Shown: positions 47,129-57,366 of the stretch, piece after piece
Numbering within the stretch: position 1 is the stretch's first letter
Layout: every line of letters begins with the position of its first letter
DNA from: Psychrobacillus glaciei
Lineage (GTDB): Bacteria > Bacillota > Bacilli > Bacillales_A > Planococcaceae
Direction of reading: 5' to 3'
Length of the DNA: 64,000 nt
Assembly (NCBI RefSeq): GCF_008973485.1
Contig: NZ_CP031223.1
Location: 2,914,001-2,978,000 of the forward strand
Notes under the pieces: model-generated
Told to the model about the DNA's origin: nothing
Database searches by the model: none
What the model saw: only the letters and a program-made list of their open reading frames with translations
Made by a program: the position numbers and the translations under genes

Positions 47129-48007
47129 TCACTTAATTCTTTCATTTTCAAGAACTCTTTCAAGGTACTGAAATAAATTTACTCTTAAATCATCCCTCTT
47201 TAACGCCATCTCAATAGTAGTCTGTATGAAACCCAATTTCTCTCCAACATCGTACCGCTTACCCTCAAAATTATATGCGTACACTTTCTGTATCTCATTC
47301 AACCTTTGAATTGCATCCGTCAACTGAATCTCTCCACCAGCACCTGTTTTCTGCATATCAAGAAAACCAAAAATCTCTGGTGTTAAAATATAACGCCCCA
47401 TAATTGCTAAATTAGATGGAGCGGTACCCCATTCAGGTTTTTCTACAAATCCACTCACTTCATAACGTCTACCATCAACCGAACTTGGATTAATGATCCC
47501 ATAGCGATATGTTTCCTCATCAGAAACTTTTTGTACACCGACTATCGATGAACCTGTTTCATCAAACTGTTCAATCAACTGTTTTAGACAGGGCTTTTCA
47601 GCTTGAACAATATCATCACCAAGTAAGATCGCAAAAGGTTCATCTCCGATAAAATTACGTGCACACCACACCGCATGACCCAGCCCTTTAGGTTCTTTTT
47701 GTCGTATATAATGTATCTCTACATTTGATGATTGATTAATTTTATGCAGTAATTCATACTTCCCTTTTTCCCTAAGATTTTCTTCCAGTTCAAAGTTTCT
47801 ATCAAAATGATCTTCGATGGCTCGCTTACCTTTACCCGTAACTATGATGATATCTTCTATTCCCGAAGTAATGGCTTCCTCGACAATATATTCAATGGTA
47901 GGTCTATCAACGATTGGTAACATTTCTTTAGGCATTGCTTTTGTCGCTGGTAGGAATCTGGTTCCAAGACCGGCTGCTGGAATAATTGCTTTCTTCACTT
48001 TTTTCAT
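47129..48007 (-). CDS. galU: UTP-glucose-1-phosphate uridylyltransferase
   Basis: 292-residue GalU/GtaB that makes UDP-glucose for teichoic acids, glycolipids and exopolysaccharide. The nucleotide-binding start [20 protein letters not shown] near residue 8, LLGDDIVQ near residue 129, and [20 protein letters not shown] near residue 185 are typical. The position next to galE remnants and the glycosyltransferase island points to supply of sugar nucleotide for that locus. Confidence 0.94.
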   Translation of the reverse strand: MKKVKKAIIPAAGLGTRFLPATKAMPKEMLPIVDRPTIEYIVEEAITSGIEDIIIVTGKGKRAIEDHFDRNFELEENLREKGKYELLHKINQSSNVEIHYIRQKEPKGLGHAVWCARNFIGDEPFAILLGDDIVQAEKPCLKQLIEQFDETGSSIVGVQKVSDEETYRYGIINPSSVDGRRYEVSGFVEKPEWGTAPSNLAIMGRYILTPEIFGFLDMQKTGAGGEIQLTDAIQRLNEIQKVYAYNFEGKRYDVGEKLGFIQTTIEMALKRDDLRVNLFQYLERVLENERIK

Positions 48008-48291
48008 TCTTCAACACCTTACTTCATTTTTTGTCATTTCAATTGTTCCCCCAAAATATGCCTCTACGCCAGGCTATTAAAAGGAATTAATACCTTCATC
48101 GTAATTAAGTAAGATCTTGTACAGGTACTATAGATAAATGGACATAATTTATTTAAGTCAAAAAAAGAGAGGACGTGTCCGACATGAAACAAAAAGATAT
48201 GATAAAGAATTTATGAGATAATAGCGGAACTAAAACATAGAGCCTCTAGGGCTCAGAATTATGAAATTGATTTATATAGTTCCTTTTATTC
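48008..48291. other. Intergenic stretch without clear content
   Basis: About 280 bases between galU and the galE remnant. A plus-strand ATG at 48,184 follows AGAGAGGA and reads MKQKDMIKNL before a stop, which could be the head of a decayed transposase gene, but this is too short to claim. Confidence 0.3.
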
Positions 48292-49212
48292 TCAATTATT
48301 CTTCTGAAATAACCAAGCATCACGGCATATGGATTTAATATCACGTTTAGCTATCCAAGCTAGTTCGTTCTTAGCTTTCGAAGCTTCAGCATAGAATGAA
48401 GCAATATCTCTAGGTCTAAGATCTTCTATTTCATAAGGTACTTTAATATCATTTGCTTCTTCAAAGGCTCTTACTAATTTTAATACACTAGTACCTTTAC
48501 CAGTCCCTAAGTTATAAATATGAACACCCTCAGTGAGATTATCTAATGCTTCTTCATGACCTTCTGCTAGATCCACCACATGAATATTCACGAACTCATG
48601 TGCCGTCTACAGTTGGATAATCACTTCCAAAGACTCTAAGTTTCTTTAAATTGCAATTTGCCACTTGAGTGACAAACAGCATTAAATTATTAGGAATACC
48701 ATGAAGTTCTTCACCAATCAAGCCACTCTCATGGGTTCTCACTGGGTTGAAATATCTAAGGAGAGATACGGAGAAAGTAGGATCTGCTTTTACAATATCA
48801 GTCAGAAACTGCTCACTCATAGCTTTTGTTTCACCATAGGGATAAGTCTTTAGTAAGAGATCCATACTCTCTACAAAAGGAACCTCCTTTTCTCCATACA
48901 CTGTTGCCGTAGAGCTATAGACAAACCGTCTTACATCATACTTCTGAAAGGATTCTGCTAGAATCATAGTACTGACAAGATTATTATAGTAATAAGCTAG
49001 TGGCTTTTCTGCAGACTTTCTCACCGCTTTTAGGCCGGCAAAATGGATAACACTATCAATTTCATGATTGGCAAATACACTGTCGACCGCTTCCTTGTCA
49101 GTCACAGCTTTACTGTTGTGCAATAATCACTGTATGTCCCGCTTCAAGCAAGGCAACACATGTGTGTGAACCTATATATATCCAACTCCCGGTGGTTGTC
49201 AATATAGTTGTC
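48292..49212 (-). pseudogene. galE: UDP-glucose 4-epimerase pseudogene 1
   Basis: Decayed GalE. Reading the minus strand, the N-terminal segment is degenerate (TTTGSWIYIGSHTCVALLE where GGAGYIGSHTC is expected). About 40 residues are then missing and a stop follows. The body is well preserved from VFANHEIDSVIHFAGLKA through TATVYGEKEVPF and YGETKAMSEQFLTDI to FGSDYPTVDGT. A frameshift follows near 48,593, and the C-terminal 99 residues (MNIHVVDLAEGHEEAL, ending LFQKNN) are in another frame. The gene cannot make a working enzyme. Confidence 0.9.
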
Positions 49213-49254
49213 GCACTTAGCTAGGAAAATAGACTCAGACGAAGTATCATCCAA

Positions 49255-51054
49255 CTATGCCTTAACAGACAAATCATCGAATAAGAATGTACCATTAGCT
49301 CCCCATTGATACATGCCAACTTGTGTCTGCGAAAAGTAAGCGCTATCTATGGCATTTAGAATCTCCACATCGTCCAAATAAACTTTAATACTCGCCCCCC
49401 CACACACAACTTTAATAAGGTATTCTTGACCTGTAAGCAAAGTAATATTATGGTTACCAATCACCGTGTCCATATGTCTCATAAGTTCGATTTTATTTGC
49501 ATCCTTAGCCATTACAACCGCAAAACAATCGCGCCATGACGGAGATAAAGCGTCTAACCCTCTAAACGTAAAGGTTCCTGATCCAGACGTTCCACAAGTA
49601 ATTGTAATTTCAGCGGTAAAATTAGATGCTCCCGCGTTAGTAGTTGCATAGTTATTACCATCACCAGACCCTGCTTTTGCTTTACCACCAACGATATCGA
49701 ATGTGTTATTCACAACCCATGCCTGACCAGTGTCTGCAACACCGAGACCCCCATTAACTCGATCAAACGTATCTGATAGAACCGTTGTCTGAACAGATGA
49801 TGGAAGATCAGGAATATTCAACACCGCTTGCTCTAACGCAAAAGTTCTCGTTTCTAAGTCGTTTAGTTTAAGAAGTAAAGACGTTTTGCTTTCTTGTATA
49901 TCCTTATCCGCTAATAGGTTCACCAACACATTAATATTAGGGGCTTTGATTAATCCGATATGCCAAATAGCACGATCCTTTTGTGCGCCGTAATAAAGCA
50001 TAATGTAATTAGACATACGAACCAAGCAAGGTCGATATAGCTCCAAATCATCAAAAGAACCTTTATAGCCTGAGCCAAGAATCGTATCAGGCTTGGAATA
50101 CGTAATGTTATCAGAAGACTTTGCATAACATAAATAGTTTATCTTGTCGAATTGACCTCCATCTTGATACGATCCTACAAACTCATATCCCACAGATGAT
50201 TTAATAATGTCAAAATGCCACATAATATAACGACCACTCGGGTCGTCTATGCGTATATCTCTGATAAAAGTCCAAGCTTTCCCATCTGTGGATTCATAGT
50301 ATTTTAAATATCGATTGGTTTGCGATACAGAGAAGATTATCCAAATTAAATACTTTTTAACTGAATTATCCCAAAGAACCACAGGAGAAATAAGACTTGC
50401 AGAATTCGCTGATTGAATCGAATACATGCTTTCAACTGATGTCCAATTGATTCCATCATTTGTTGTCCTTCTAAACAAATGCTCCACAACAGGACTACCA
50501 TAAATCCCTCTATACCAACATTCAAGTGTGTTCGTATCTGGTCTATACACTAAGTGTGTGTCGCTAAGATATGCACCTTGTCCATATTTTGATCCAACAT
50601 CAAGAGGATTTATAAGTCCACTCGGCGTAACCCAATTAGTACCATCGTTTGATGCGACGACGCATGGGTTTTCTAAATCTGAATTGTTGTTCGGATAAGG
50701 GGTGTACGCCATCCAATAATGAAAACCATTCCATTTATTTTCAAAGAATTTCACACTAGGATGTGTAGGTTGGTTGCTTCCATCATACGTTTCAATATCT
50801 AATGGATTTGCAGGGTTCGCAATGTATAGATTAGGCATAAGACTAAAATCACCAGTGCCACCTGACACATTTACATTTCCATTCACATTATGAGAAACAC
50901 CATTAACTTTCTTAACAGTTTCCTCCAACTGTGTCTTAGTCTTTTCTACATCTCCATCGATTGTCTCAAAGTTTTCATTCCATTCGTCTAAAAATAATCG
51001 TTCTGTTGGTTCACATATATTTAATTTTAAATTCTCAGTTTTTTCCGTTGACAA
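49255..51054 (-). CDS. Phage tail-like protein with beta-propeller and C-terminal jelly-roll-like domain
   Basis: 599 residues. The N-terminus (LNICEPTERLFLDEWNENFE near residue 10, then a short coiled coil to about residue 55) is like the heads of phage tail or baseplate-attached proteins. A central region, about residues 70-400, has repeats of the kind seen in five-bladed propellers of the sialidase/GH43 type (YWMAYTPYPNNNSDLENP, WDTSVKK-like blades). The last 170 residues begin DTFDRVNGGLGVADTGQAWV and look like a carbohydrate-binding jelly roll. No signal peptide. TTG start after AGGTGATG. Probably a prophage remnant or receptor-binding cargo within the EPS locus; its sugar target is unknown. 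Confidence 0.65.
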   Translation of the reverse strand: MSTEKTENLKLNICEPTERLFLDEWNENFETIDGDVEKTKTQLEETVKKVNGVSHNVNGNVNVSGGTGDFSLMPNLYIANPANPLDIETYDGSNQPTHPSVKFFENKWNGFHYWMAYTPYPNNNSDLENPCVVASNDGTNWVTPSGLINPLDVGSKYGQGAYLSDTHLVYRPDTNTLECWYRGIYGSPVVEHLFRRTTNDGINWTSVESMYSIQSANSASLISPVVLWDNSVKKYLIWIIFSVSQTNRYLKYYESTDGKAWTFIRDIRIDDPSGRYIMWHFDIIKSSVGYEFVGSYQDGGQFDKINYLCYAKSSDNITYSKPDTILGSGYKGSFDDLELYRPCLVRMSNYIMLYYGAQKDRAIWHIGLIKAPNINVLVNLLADKDIQESKTSLLLKLNDLETRTFALEQAVLNIPDLPSSVQTTVLSDTFDRVNGGLGVADTGQAWVVNNTFDIVGGKAKAGSGDGNNYATTNAGASNFTAEITITCGTSGSGTFTFRGLDALSPSWRDCFAVVMAKDANKIELMRHMDTVIGNHNITLLTGQEYLIKVVCGGASIKVYLDDVEILNAIDSAYFSQTQVGMYQWGANGTFLFDDLSVKA

Positions 51055-51096
51055 TTCATCACCTCATCATTTTTTTCTTCAGTTTTGCAGGTTATT

Positions 51097-51216
51097 TTAG
51101 AACGATTCTTCTAGTTCTTTGTAAGTATCCCAGATTATCGGCCACCCCACTTCTGAACATGTTAAGTACCTCTGCGCAAACTTTAGCCTGCTATAACCAG
51201 CTATATATAATGTCAT
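51097..51216 (-). CDS. 39-residue protein upstream of the tail-like gene
   Basis: Short frame with a strong ribosome site (GAGGGAG, 5-8 bases before ATG). It begins MTLYIAGYSRLKFAQRYLTC and ends TYKELEESF; WPIIWD lies in the middle. It stops about 42 bases before the tail-like gene on the same strand. The layout of a tiny protein following tail genes is common in phage modules, so both genes are probably of phage origin. Not recognised otherwise. Confidence 0.5.
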   Translation of the reverse strand: MTLYIAGYSRLKFAQRYLTCSEVGWPIIWDTYKELEESF

Positions 51217-51410
51217 CAGGTCTCCCTCACTGCCTTAAATTTGAATAACATAAATTACAATTCCCCCTCATGAATCCATAATTCTACAAAAGAGAAGCAA
51301 ATTCTCTTTAAAGATGTAAATTTTTAATGACAATGTTCCAACAGCGATTTAGTTTGTAACCGTCAAGTTAAAACATATAGTTTTTGCTCGTTTAAAATGA
51401 ACACTTTTGC

Positions 51411-52290
51411 TTAAAATACATGCTGCCTGTTTTTTATGCGATAGCTGTCGCCATCCATGTGAATAACCTCCACACTTTGAAAAATTCGATCTAATATGGC
51501 GGTAGTATTTCCTTCGTCGCCATTAACTTACTCCATTAATCGAGGCTTTTATTTGATGTTAAAATAATCGAACTTCGTTCATAAAGATGATTTACCAATT
51601 GGAAGAACAGATTCGCTTCACGCTGATCCATGGCCATATACATCAAATCATCAAAGATTACTAAATCGGATGACTGTATTCGCTTTATCTGCACTTGTGA
51701 CTTAAGTGTATACTCCTGAGTTGTATTAATTATTCCATTGTCAAAAAATACACTTGAAAACCTCGGCCCTCTATTCCTAGCCCTAACCAACTAAACATCT
51801 GTAATTTAGTCAATAGACGATCTGTTAAGGCTTTCTGTTCCTCGCCATATTGAATTCCTGAAGCGTTTTATAGTAGGGAAAACGTGCCAATTTGCTACAT
51901 CTCTCAATGCTTTTTGTTACGTGTCTATTTAACACAAATGATGTAATAACTTCTAAGAATTAGCTTCTCCAAGGAGCTGTGAAAGCTCTCAGAAGTTCCC
52001 GCTAAGCGTAGTTTGCGAAAAAGTTTTTGTAATCCTCCACTGTTTCATTCAGTTGTACATTCCCCCGCAAAATACTTGTATATGTACTTACAGAGCGGAG
52101 GATCACTTGAATTTTAGTTTTAGATTTTGATATTTTTTTGCTTCCTTAATTGCTACAACTGATTTCTCACTCGATTTCTTCAAATAACATACTACATCAC
52201 TAAAGTCATTTATATTAAATAATTGGATACATAATAAGTTCACAAGCAAAACTAACTCAAAAGTAATATTATCTAAGGAATTTTATATTA
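51411..52290 (-). mobile_element. Degenerate IS21-family element (istA end plus istB)
   Basis: Minus strand. An IstA-like C-terminus (FNINDFSDVVCYLKKSSEKS, stop near 52,107) is followed by a broken IstB ATPase. IstB fragments in three frames are KLARFPYYKTLQEF near 51,880, EEQKALTDRLLTKLQMFSWL, then SSDLVIFDDLMYMAMDQREA (Walker B, 51,536-51,790), LTSNK, and after another frameshift ILDRIFQSVEVIHMDGDSYR to a stop at 51,411. Multiple frameshifts show that it is dead. Confidence 0.8.
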
Positions 52291-52354
52291 AAAGACCAAT
52301 AAGTTAATTCATCAAATAATCATCAGAATAGTACGGATTTATGTAAGTGTCTGT

Positions 52355-53112
52355 GGTCGCCCCCCTTATAATGGACATATAGAGTGTTATAATTGTGTAA
52401 ATAAAATCATTCGAGAGGGGCATGATCAAGCATATTCGAAAGAAAACCAAAAACGTCAACTCACATTTGAACAAAAGCTATTTGCAGTTAATGAAGTACG
52501 TCTAAAAAAACTTAACAGATAAGATGTCGCGCACGAACTGAAAATTCATATTAATTCATTGGAAGGGTGGTTAAAACTATACTGAGGTGAACACGGTGAA
52601 GATGCACTTCACTCACGCTAAGAGAAATCAGATTTGATTGAACTCACGGAAGAACTAAATAGATTAAGCAATATAGAAAAGAAGTATAATGAGCAATTTA
52701 TACAAAATGAAATCTTAAAAAAGTTCCTGGCCTTTCTCAAGGTGAACGAAAAAAGAAGCGCTTCGAAGCCATTACGGCTCCGAGAAAGGATTATCCTGTA
52801 TCTACCCTTTGTAAAACACTAGAAGTATCAACCAGTGGATATTACAACTATATGGCACAACCTCAAAAGTCTCTTTCTGAACGGGATCAAATCGATATTA
52901 CGGTCATTCAAAGCTTATATGATATCACTTGAGGTACAATTGGTGTGAAAAGAATTGCTGGTGAACTGCAAGCAAACCACGATCATATAATTAATCACAA
53001 ACGGGTACAACGATTAATAAATGAGATGAACAAATCTAAAATTCTAGTGAAGATAGACGCACAATCTGAATGGGTTTATCCAAACCTTCTTAATCGCGAT
53101 TTTGATGCTGCG
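52355..53112 (+). mobile_element. Degenerate, 3'-truncated IS3-family element
   Basis: Closely similar to the intact element at 53,957-55,275. It has the same left end (CTTATAATGGACA) and the same OrfA with internal stops (for example TAAGATGTCGC near 52,520 and TGAGGTGAACACG near 52,583). OrfB is broken by TGA near 52,930 and ends abruptly at the LLNRDFDA segment near 53,110, where galE pseudogene 2 begins. No DDE residues remain. Confidence 0.88.
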
Positions 53113-53683
53113 CTTCAACAATTAAGCCACTCTGATGAGCACCTACTGGGATAAAAAAGCGCAGAATTGTAACAGCAAAATTTGGATTAACGTTTGCAAT
53201 ATCCGTTAATATTCGCTCACTCATTATCTTCGTTTCACCATAAGGATTCGTCGTTGACATTAAGTCCATCGTCTCAACAAACGGCACCTGATTATCCCCA
53301 TATACCGTAGCAGAAGAACTAAAGACAAATCGGCCGACATTATATTTCAAACAAGCCACAGCCAGCACCATTGTACTCACCAAATTATTCATATAATACT
53401 TTAACGGTTTCTCAACCGATTCACCTACAGCTTTCAAACCAGCAAAATAAATAACGCCATCAATCTTATAACTTTGAAAAATACCTTCTACTGTGATTTT
53501 ATCCGTTAAATCAATCTCATAAATGATAACTTCCTCACCTCCAAGTTGTTGTATTTTATCAATAGAATCACGCTTACTATTGTAAAGTTATCAGCGATAA
53601 TTACTGAATGACCTGCTTCAAGAAGAGCCACACATGTATGGAAGCCTAAATATCCGGCACCAACTGTTACTAATATGTTCATA
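53104..53683 (-). pseudogene. galE: UDP-glucose 4-epimerase pseudogene 2 (5' half)
   Basis: A second, different GalE. Minus strand: start MNILVTVGAGYLGFHTCVAL near 53,683, then a frameshift after IIADNF, then SIDKIQQLGGEEVIIYEIDL in another frame. From 53,437 the region YYMNNLVSTMVLAVACLKYN to PVGAHQSGLI follows. It stops at the junction with the IS3 fragment at about 53,105, so the 3' half is lost. It overlaps the same protein region as pseudogene 1 with many substitutions, so the two were separate genes. Confidence 0.88.
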
Positions 53684-54031
53684 GTTTCAGAACTACCATT
53701 TCTATTGTATTTAAATATAGACAGTTATTAGTTCTCTATATAATAATCCACGTACTTAAATACAGATTCACCATCGGATTATTATGATAGACTCTTATAC
53801 TCTCCAGTTGCGGATAGCAGCTAGTATAAAGTAACATGTATGACATATTTTTGAGCCACTAAAGATAGCAAAAGACCACTTGTGATTGCATGTTAAGCTT
53901 CTCACTCTTTGGATTTTAGTTAATTGTCAGAATAACGTAGAATTGTATCTGACATAGTGGTCGACCCCCTTATAATGGACACTTAGAGTGTTATAATTGT
54001 GCAAATACAACCATTTGAGAGGGGTCTGTTT

Positions 54032-54376
54032 ATGAACATTCGAAAGAAAACCAGAAAACGTCAAAACTCATATGAACAAAAGTTGTTTGCTGTGAATGAA
54101 GTGCGTCTAAAAAACCGTCACAAACAAGATGTCGCAGAAGAACTCGACATTCATATTAATTCATTGACAAAGTGGTTAAAATTGTACAGAGAACACGGCG
54201 AAGATGCGCTTCTTTCAAACTATGAAAAACCAGATTTAATGGAACATACCGAAGAACTAAATAGATTAAGAGATATAGAAAAGAAGTACAAGGAACAATT
54301 GATACAAAATGAAATTCTAAAAAAGTTCCAGGCCTTTCTCAAGGTGAACGAAAAAAGAAATGCTTCGAAGCCATAA
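54032..54376 (+). CDS. IS3-family transposase OrfA
   Basis: 114-residue helix-turn-helix protein of the IS3/IS150 type (ELDIHINSLTKWLKLYREHG near residue 40), followed by a leucine-zipper-like coiled coil (EELNRLRDIEKKYKEQLIQN). ATG at 54,032 after GAGAGGGG. Codons CTA AAA AAG at 54,317-54,325 form an A-AAA-AAG slippery heptamer in the correct phase, so some ribosomes would enter OrfB and make the fusion transposase. Confidence 0.88.
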   Translation: MNIRKKTRKRQNSYEQKLFAVNEVRLKNRHKQDVAEELDIHINSLTKWLKLYREHGEDALLSNYEKPDLMEHTEELNRLRDIEKKYKEQLIQNEILKKFQAFLKVNEKRNASKP

Positions 54377-55233
54377 CGGCCCTGAGAAAGGATTATCCTG
54401 TATCTACCCTTTGCAAAACACTAAAAGTATCAACCAGTGGATATTACAACTATATTGCGCAGCCTCAAAAGTCTCTTTCTGAACGGGATCAAATTGATAG
54501 TAAGGTCATTCAAAGCTTATATGATTATACCGGCGGCACCATTGGTGTGAAACGAATTGCCGGTAAACTGAAAGAGAATCATAATCATATAATTAATCAT
54601 AAACGTGTATCACGTTTAATGTATGAGATGAATATCAAATCTAAAATTCGTGTTAAGAAATACTTCCGGTCTAAGAAAGATGCACAATCTAACTGGATAT
54701 ATCCAAACCTTCTTAATCGCTATTTTGATGCTCCACTGCCCAATCGTAAATGGGTTACCGATCTATCTGAGATTACAGTGGAAGAAGAAAAATTTTACGT
54801 TTCTGCAATCATGTATCTTTGCAATCGAGAAATTATTGCATTTAAAATGAGCGATAGTCCAACTGCAGCCCTGGTAGAAGCTACTGTTAAACAAGCAATG
54901 AAAACGAGAGAGCTGCCCGACTTAACAAACATCATCATTCACTCTGATCAAGGGAGTGTCTATAAGTCTTTTAAGTATAAAAATCTTGCCAAGAAACTCC
55001 AATTTTCACCAAGTATGTTTCGGAAGGCGAACTGCTGGGATAAAGCTGTAATTGAGAGCTTTTTTTCGCATTTAAAGACCGAATTCCCGCACTTGTATGC
55101 CACAGACAATGCGAAACAGGTAAGGAAAGATTTACTCTTATACATTGCATATTTTAACGAAAACCGTGGTCAAAAAAGACTGGGTTATTTAAGTCCAACT
55201 GCTTATTTAAAGTTAAAACATTCAGCTAGCTAA
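54325..55233 (+). CDS. IS3-family transposase OrfB (DDE integrase domain)
   Basis: Catalytic part in the -1 frame relative to OrfA, made as an OrfAB fusion. From the slip site it reads VPGLSQGERKKKCFEAITAL. The HTH_21 segment GTIGVKRIAGKLKENHNHII comes next. The rve integrase domain supplies the DDE triad in RKWVTDLSE, IIHSDQGSVYKS and VIESFFSHLKTE. A shorter frame begins at an ATG-equivalent at 54,547. No stop or frame break was seen, so it may be active. Confidence 0.9.
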   Translation, partial: VPGLSQGERKKKCFEAITALRKDYPVSTLCKTLKVSTSGYYNYIAQPQKSLSERDQIDSKVIQSLYDYTGGTIGVKRIAGKLKENHNHIINHKRVSRLMYEMNIKSKIRVKKYFRSKKDAQSNWIYPNLLNRYFDAPLPNRKWVTDLSEITVEEEKFYVSAIMYLCNREIIAFKMSDSPTAALVEATVKQAMKTRELPDLTNIIIHSDQGSVYKSFKYKNLAKKLQFSPSMFRKANCWDKAVIESFFSHLKTEFPHLYATDNAKQVRKDLLLYIAYFNENRGQKRLGYLSPTAYLKLKHSAS

Positions 55234-55286
55234 TGCACAATTCTACACTGTCCATAAAATAGGGGCTAGACTATAGGGACGCGATT

Positions 55287-56783
55287 TTAAAGAAATTTTA
55301 TAATCTTTTTTAAAGATTTTTTTTCAAGAGTATTCAAACAAAGTGAATATATAGTAATGATATATAAAATCATATAGAGGAACATAGAAACAAAAAGTCC
55401 TACTGTTTCCAAATTAAAGTTAAATTTGATTTTATAGAATAATATTACCAAAACTAATAAAGGAAGCATTATTCTTATAATATTTTTCCAGTATAATTTA
55501 ATATCTAGACCAATCTTATAATAATAGTAATAATTTAGTAAAATTACATTTCCTACCGCTATAAAGATAGCTGTCACAATTGCTGTTCCAGTACTTCCAT
55601 ATTGTTCTATAAGGGGAATCGAAATAATAATATTTAATATTGAACAAATAACTAAGGAAATGGTTCTAAATAAATAAAGTCCCTTAGCTTGTAAAATGAC
55701 AAGTCCAGTATTTTGAACTAAATCAAAGAAAAAAGGAATCATTAGTATAATAACAATTGTAAATGCCTGTTCATATGATGAACCTGCCCACAAAATAATG
55801 AACTCTTTTCCAAAGATTATAAAACCACTAAATGCTAATGCTAGTACAAAAAATTGAAACCTACTAATACTTATAAATAACTCATTCAACTTGGTTATAT
55901 GATTTTTTTCAGTAACGATTTTAGAAAGTTTAGGTAAAAATAAACTACTGAGAGCCACTGATAAAGTCATAAATATCATAACAAATTGTATTGCAACAGC
56001 ATATACAGCGACAACTTCAGGATTTTTTAAGATACCCAAAAGAACTTGATCCGTCTGCCAATAAATTTTATCTGCAATAGATGTTAATAAGATTAAAAAT
56101 GCATATATGAATATTTCCTTCTTTAAATCTTGTTCAATTGGAGAAAATGTCACTTTAATTCCTATTATCTTTTTACAATATAAATATCCAATAATCAAAA
56201 TAATAATATTCACAGACGTTGTAATGACTGTCATCGATATTAAACTTCCACCTGTTGCTAATGCAATTATTGTAATAATAGGTACTAGTACTATTCTAAT
56301 AATTGAACTTAACTTTAAAAAAGCAAAACGCTCATATGCTTGCAAAACGGCACTATAAACATTTAGAATGAATGACAATGCAAAACTAATTGTCAAAATT
56401 ATTATCATAATCTGTGCAGTCCTTATATCTGAATTTTCTAAACTATTTCGGAAAATATCAGGTACTTTTATACAAATAATGAAACCTACAATTAGTGTTA
56501 GAACGCTGATACCTAGGAAAAATCTCAAAAATTGACCAATCAAATCTGATTCTGTTTTTGAATCCCCTATTGCTCTATTACGAGCTATATAGCGTACAAT
56601 TGCATTTCCTACCCCCATATCCATTAGGCTCAAATAAGAGGTAAAAGCTAAGACAAGTGAATATAATCCATAGTCTGACTGTCCCAGCCACCTGATCAAA
56701 ATTGGGGTATAAATTAAACCAACAATAAATGTCAAAAATATTGAGAAATAAGATAGTATTGCTCCAATGCGTATTTGATTCAT
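55287..56783 (-). CDS. Polysaccharide flippase (Wzx-like, MATE/MOP superfamily)
   Basis: 498-residue membrane protein with 12-14 predicted helices and a polysaccharide-biosynthesis start (GLIYTPILIRWLGQSDYGLY near residue 22; LMDMGVGNAIVRYIARNRA near residue 52). It probably flips undecaprenyl-linked repeat units across the membrane for the EPS/capsule of this locus. ATG at 56,783 chosen because GAGGA lies 9 bases upstream; the ATG three codons earlier abuts it. The last gene of the locus before the IS-rich end; the IS3 element stops 12 bases from its 3' end. Confidence 0.9.
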   Translation of the reverse strand: MNQIRIGAILSYFSIFLTFIVGLIYTPILIRWLGQSDYGLYSLVLAFTSYLSLMDMGVGNAIVRYIARNRAIGDSKTESDLIGQFLRFFLGISVLTLIVGFIICIKVPDIFRNSLENSDIRTAQIMIIILTISFALSFILNVYSAVLQAYERFAFLKLSSIIRIVLVPIITIIALATGGSLISMTVITTSVNIIILIIGYLYCKKIIGIKVTFSPIEQDLKKEIFIYAFLILLTSIADKIYWQTDQVLLGILKNPEVVAVYAVAIQFVMIFMTLSVALSSLFLPKLSKIVTEKNHITKLNELFISISRFQFFVLALAFSGFIIFGKEFIILWAGSSYEQAFTIVIILMIPFFFDLVQNTGLVILQAKGLYLFRTISLVICSILNIIISIPLIEQYGSTGTAIVTAIFIAVGNVILLNYYYYYKIGLDIKLYWKNIIRIMLPLLVLVILFYKIKFNFNLETVGLFVSMFLYMILYIITIYSLCLNTLEKKSLKKIIKFL

Positions 56784-57366
56784 GACATACATTCCTCGTA
56801 TATTAGTAGTAAGATCTCTTTCTTACAGAATTTCCAGTTGATCCAGACAGCTGGGGGACCCGTTGGATTTCCTATAGGAAACGTTCGCCTTTTGGCTCCC
56901 TCACTCTTTTCATGTTTTACCTGTTTAACCCCTGCTTTACCGAGGGAGCCAAAAGGAAAAATCTATGTTTATCATGTCTAAATAAAATTGACAGGTGCTT
57001 ACCTGCTTATTTGAATTGTCTAATTTCATATCGTTTGGGCGAAGAATGGAGGAGACTCCATTTAAATACTTCGTCCTTTTTTATTTCAATCTACTTTTCT
57101 CTCAGACCGTGCCCATGAGATAATGGAACGGACAAGGTTGACACAGGAAATAGCTTTCACTCCTTGCGTACACTTAGTGCAGTTCTTAATAAGCCTGCTA
57201 CCCATCGTTCATTATGGAAGGTCTAACCACTGGCTGCGACGTTGGTGAAGAAGAGAGTGTAGCAGTCAAGGTCGTTAGCCATTCTACTATCACACTAATA
57301 GAGATATCCTCCAACAACCATGATCGAACAAGCATGAATAATTCAGGTATATTAATATAGTGGTGT
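56784..57366. other. Gene-free stretch with a long inverted repeat
   Basis: About 580 bases between the flippase and the GT4 gene. It contains a perfect 15 bp inverted repeat CCTTTTGGCTCCCTC (56,888-56,902) / GAGGGAGCCAAAAGG (56,942-56,956) with a 39-base loop and no T-run. The part 57,100-57,300 is less AT-rich than its neighbours and without a protein-like frame, perhaps a mobile element edge. No promoter could be confidently assigned. Confidence 0.5.

Larger units (their letters stand above)
53957..55275 (+). mobile_element. IS3-family (IS150-like) insertion sequence, apparently intact
   Basis: About 1.3 kb with imperfect terminal inverted repeats: left TAGTGGTCGACCCCCTTATA then ATGGACA, right (reverse complement) TAGTCTAGCCCCTATTTTAT then GGACA. 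Two overlapping frames in the IS3 arrangement, with a slippery CTAAAAAAG for -1 frameshifting. No clear target duplication is visible, as the flanks have been rearranged. Confidence 0.9.

Noticed and set aside
56888..56956. Terminator
   Set aside because: The loop is 39 bases and no T-run follows on either strand.
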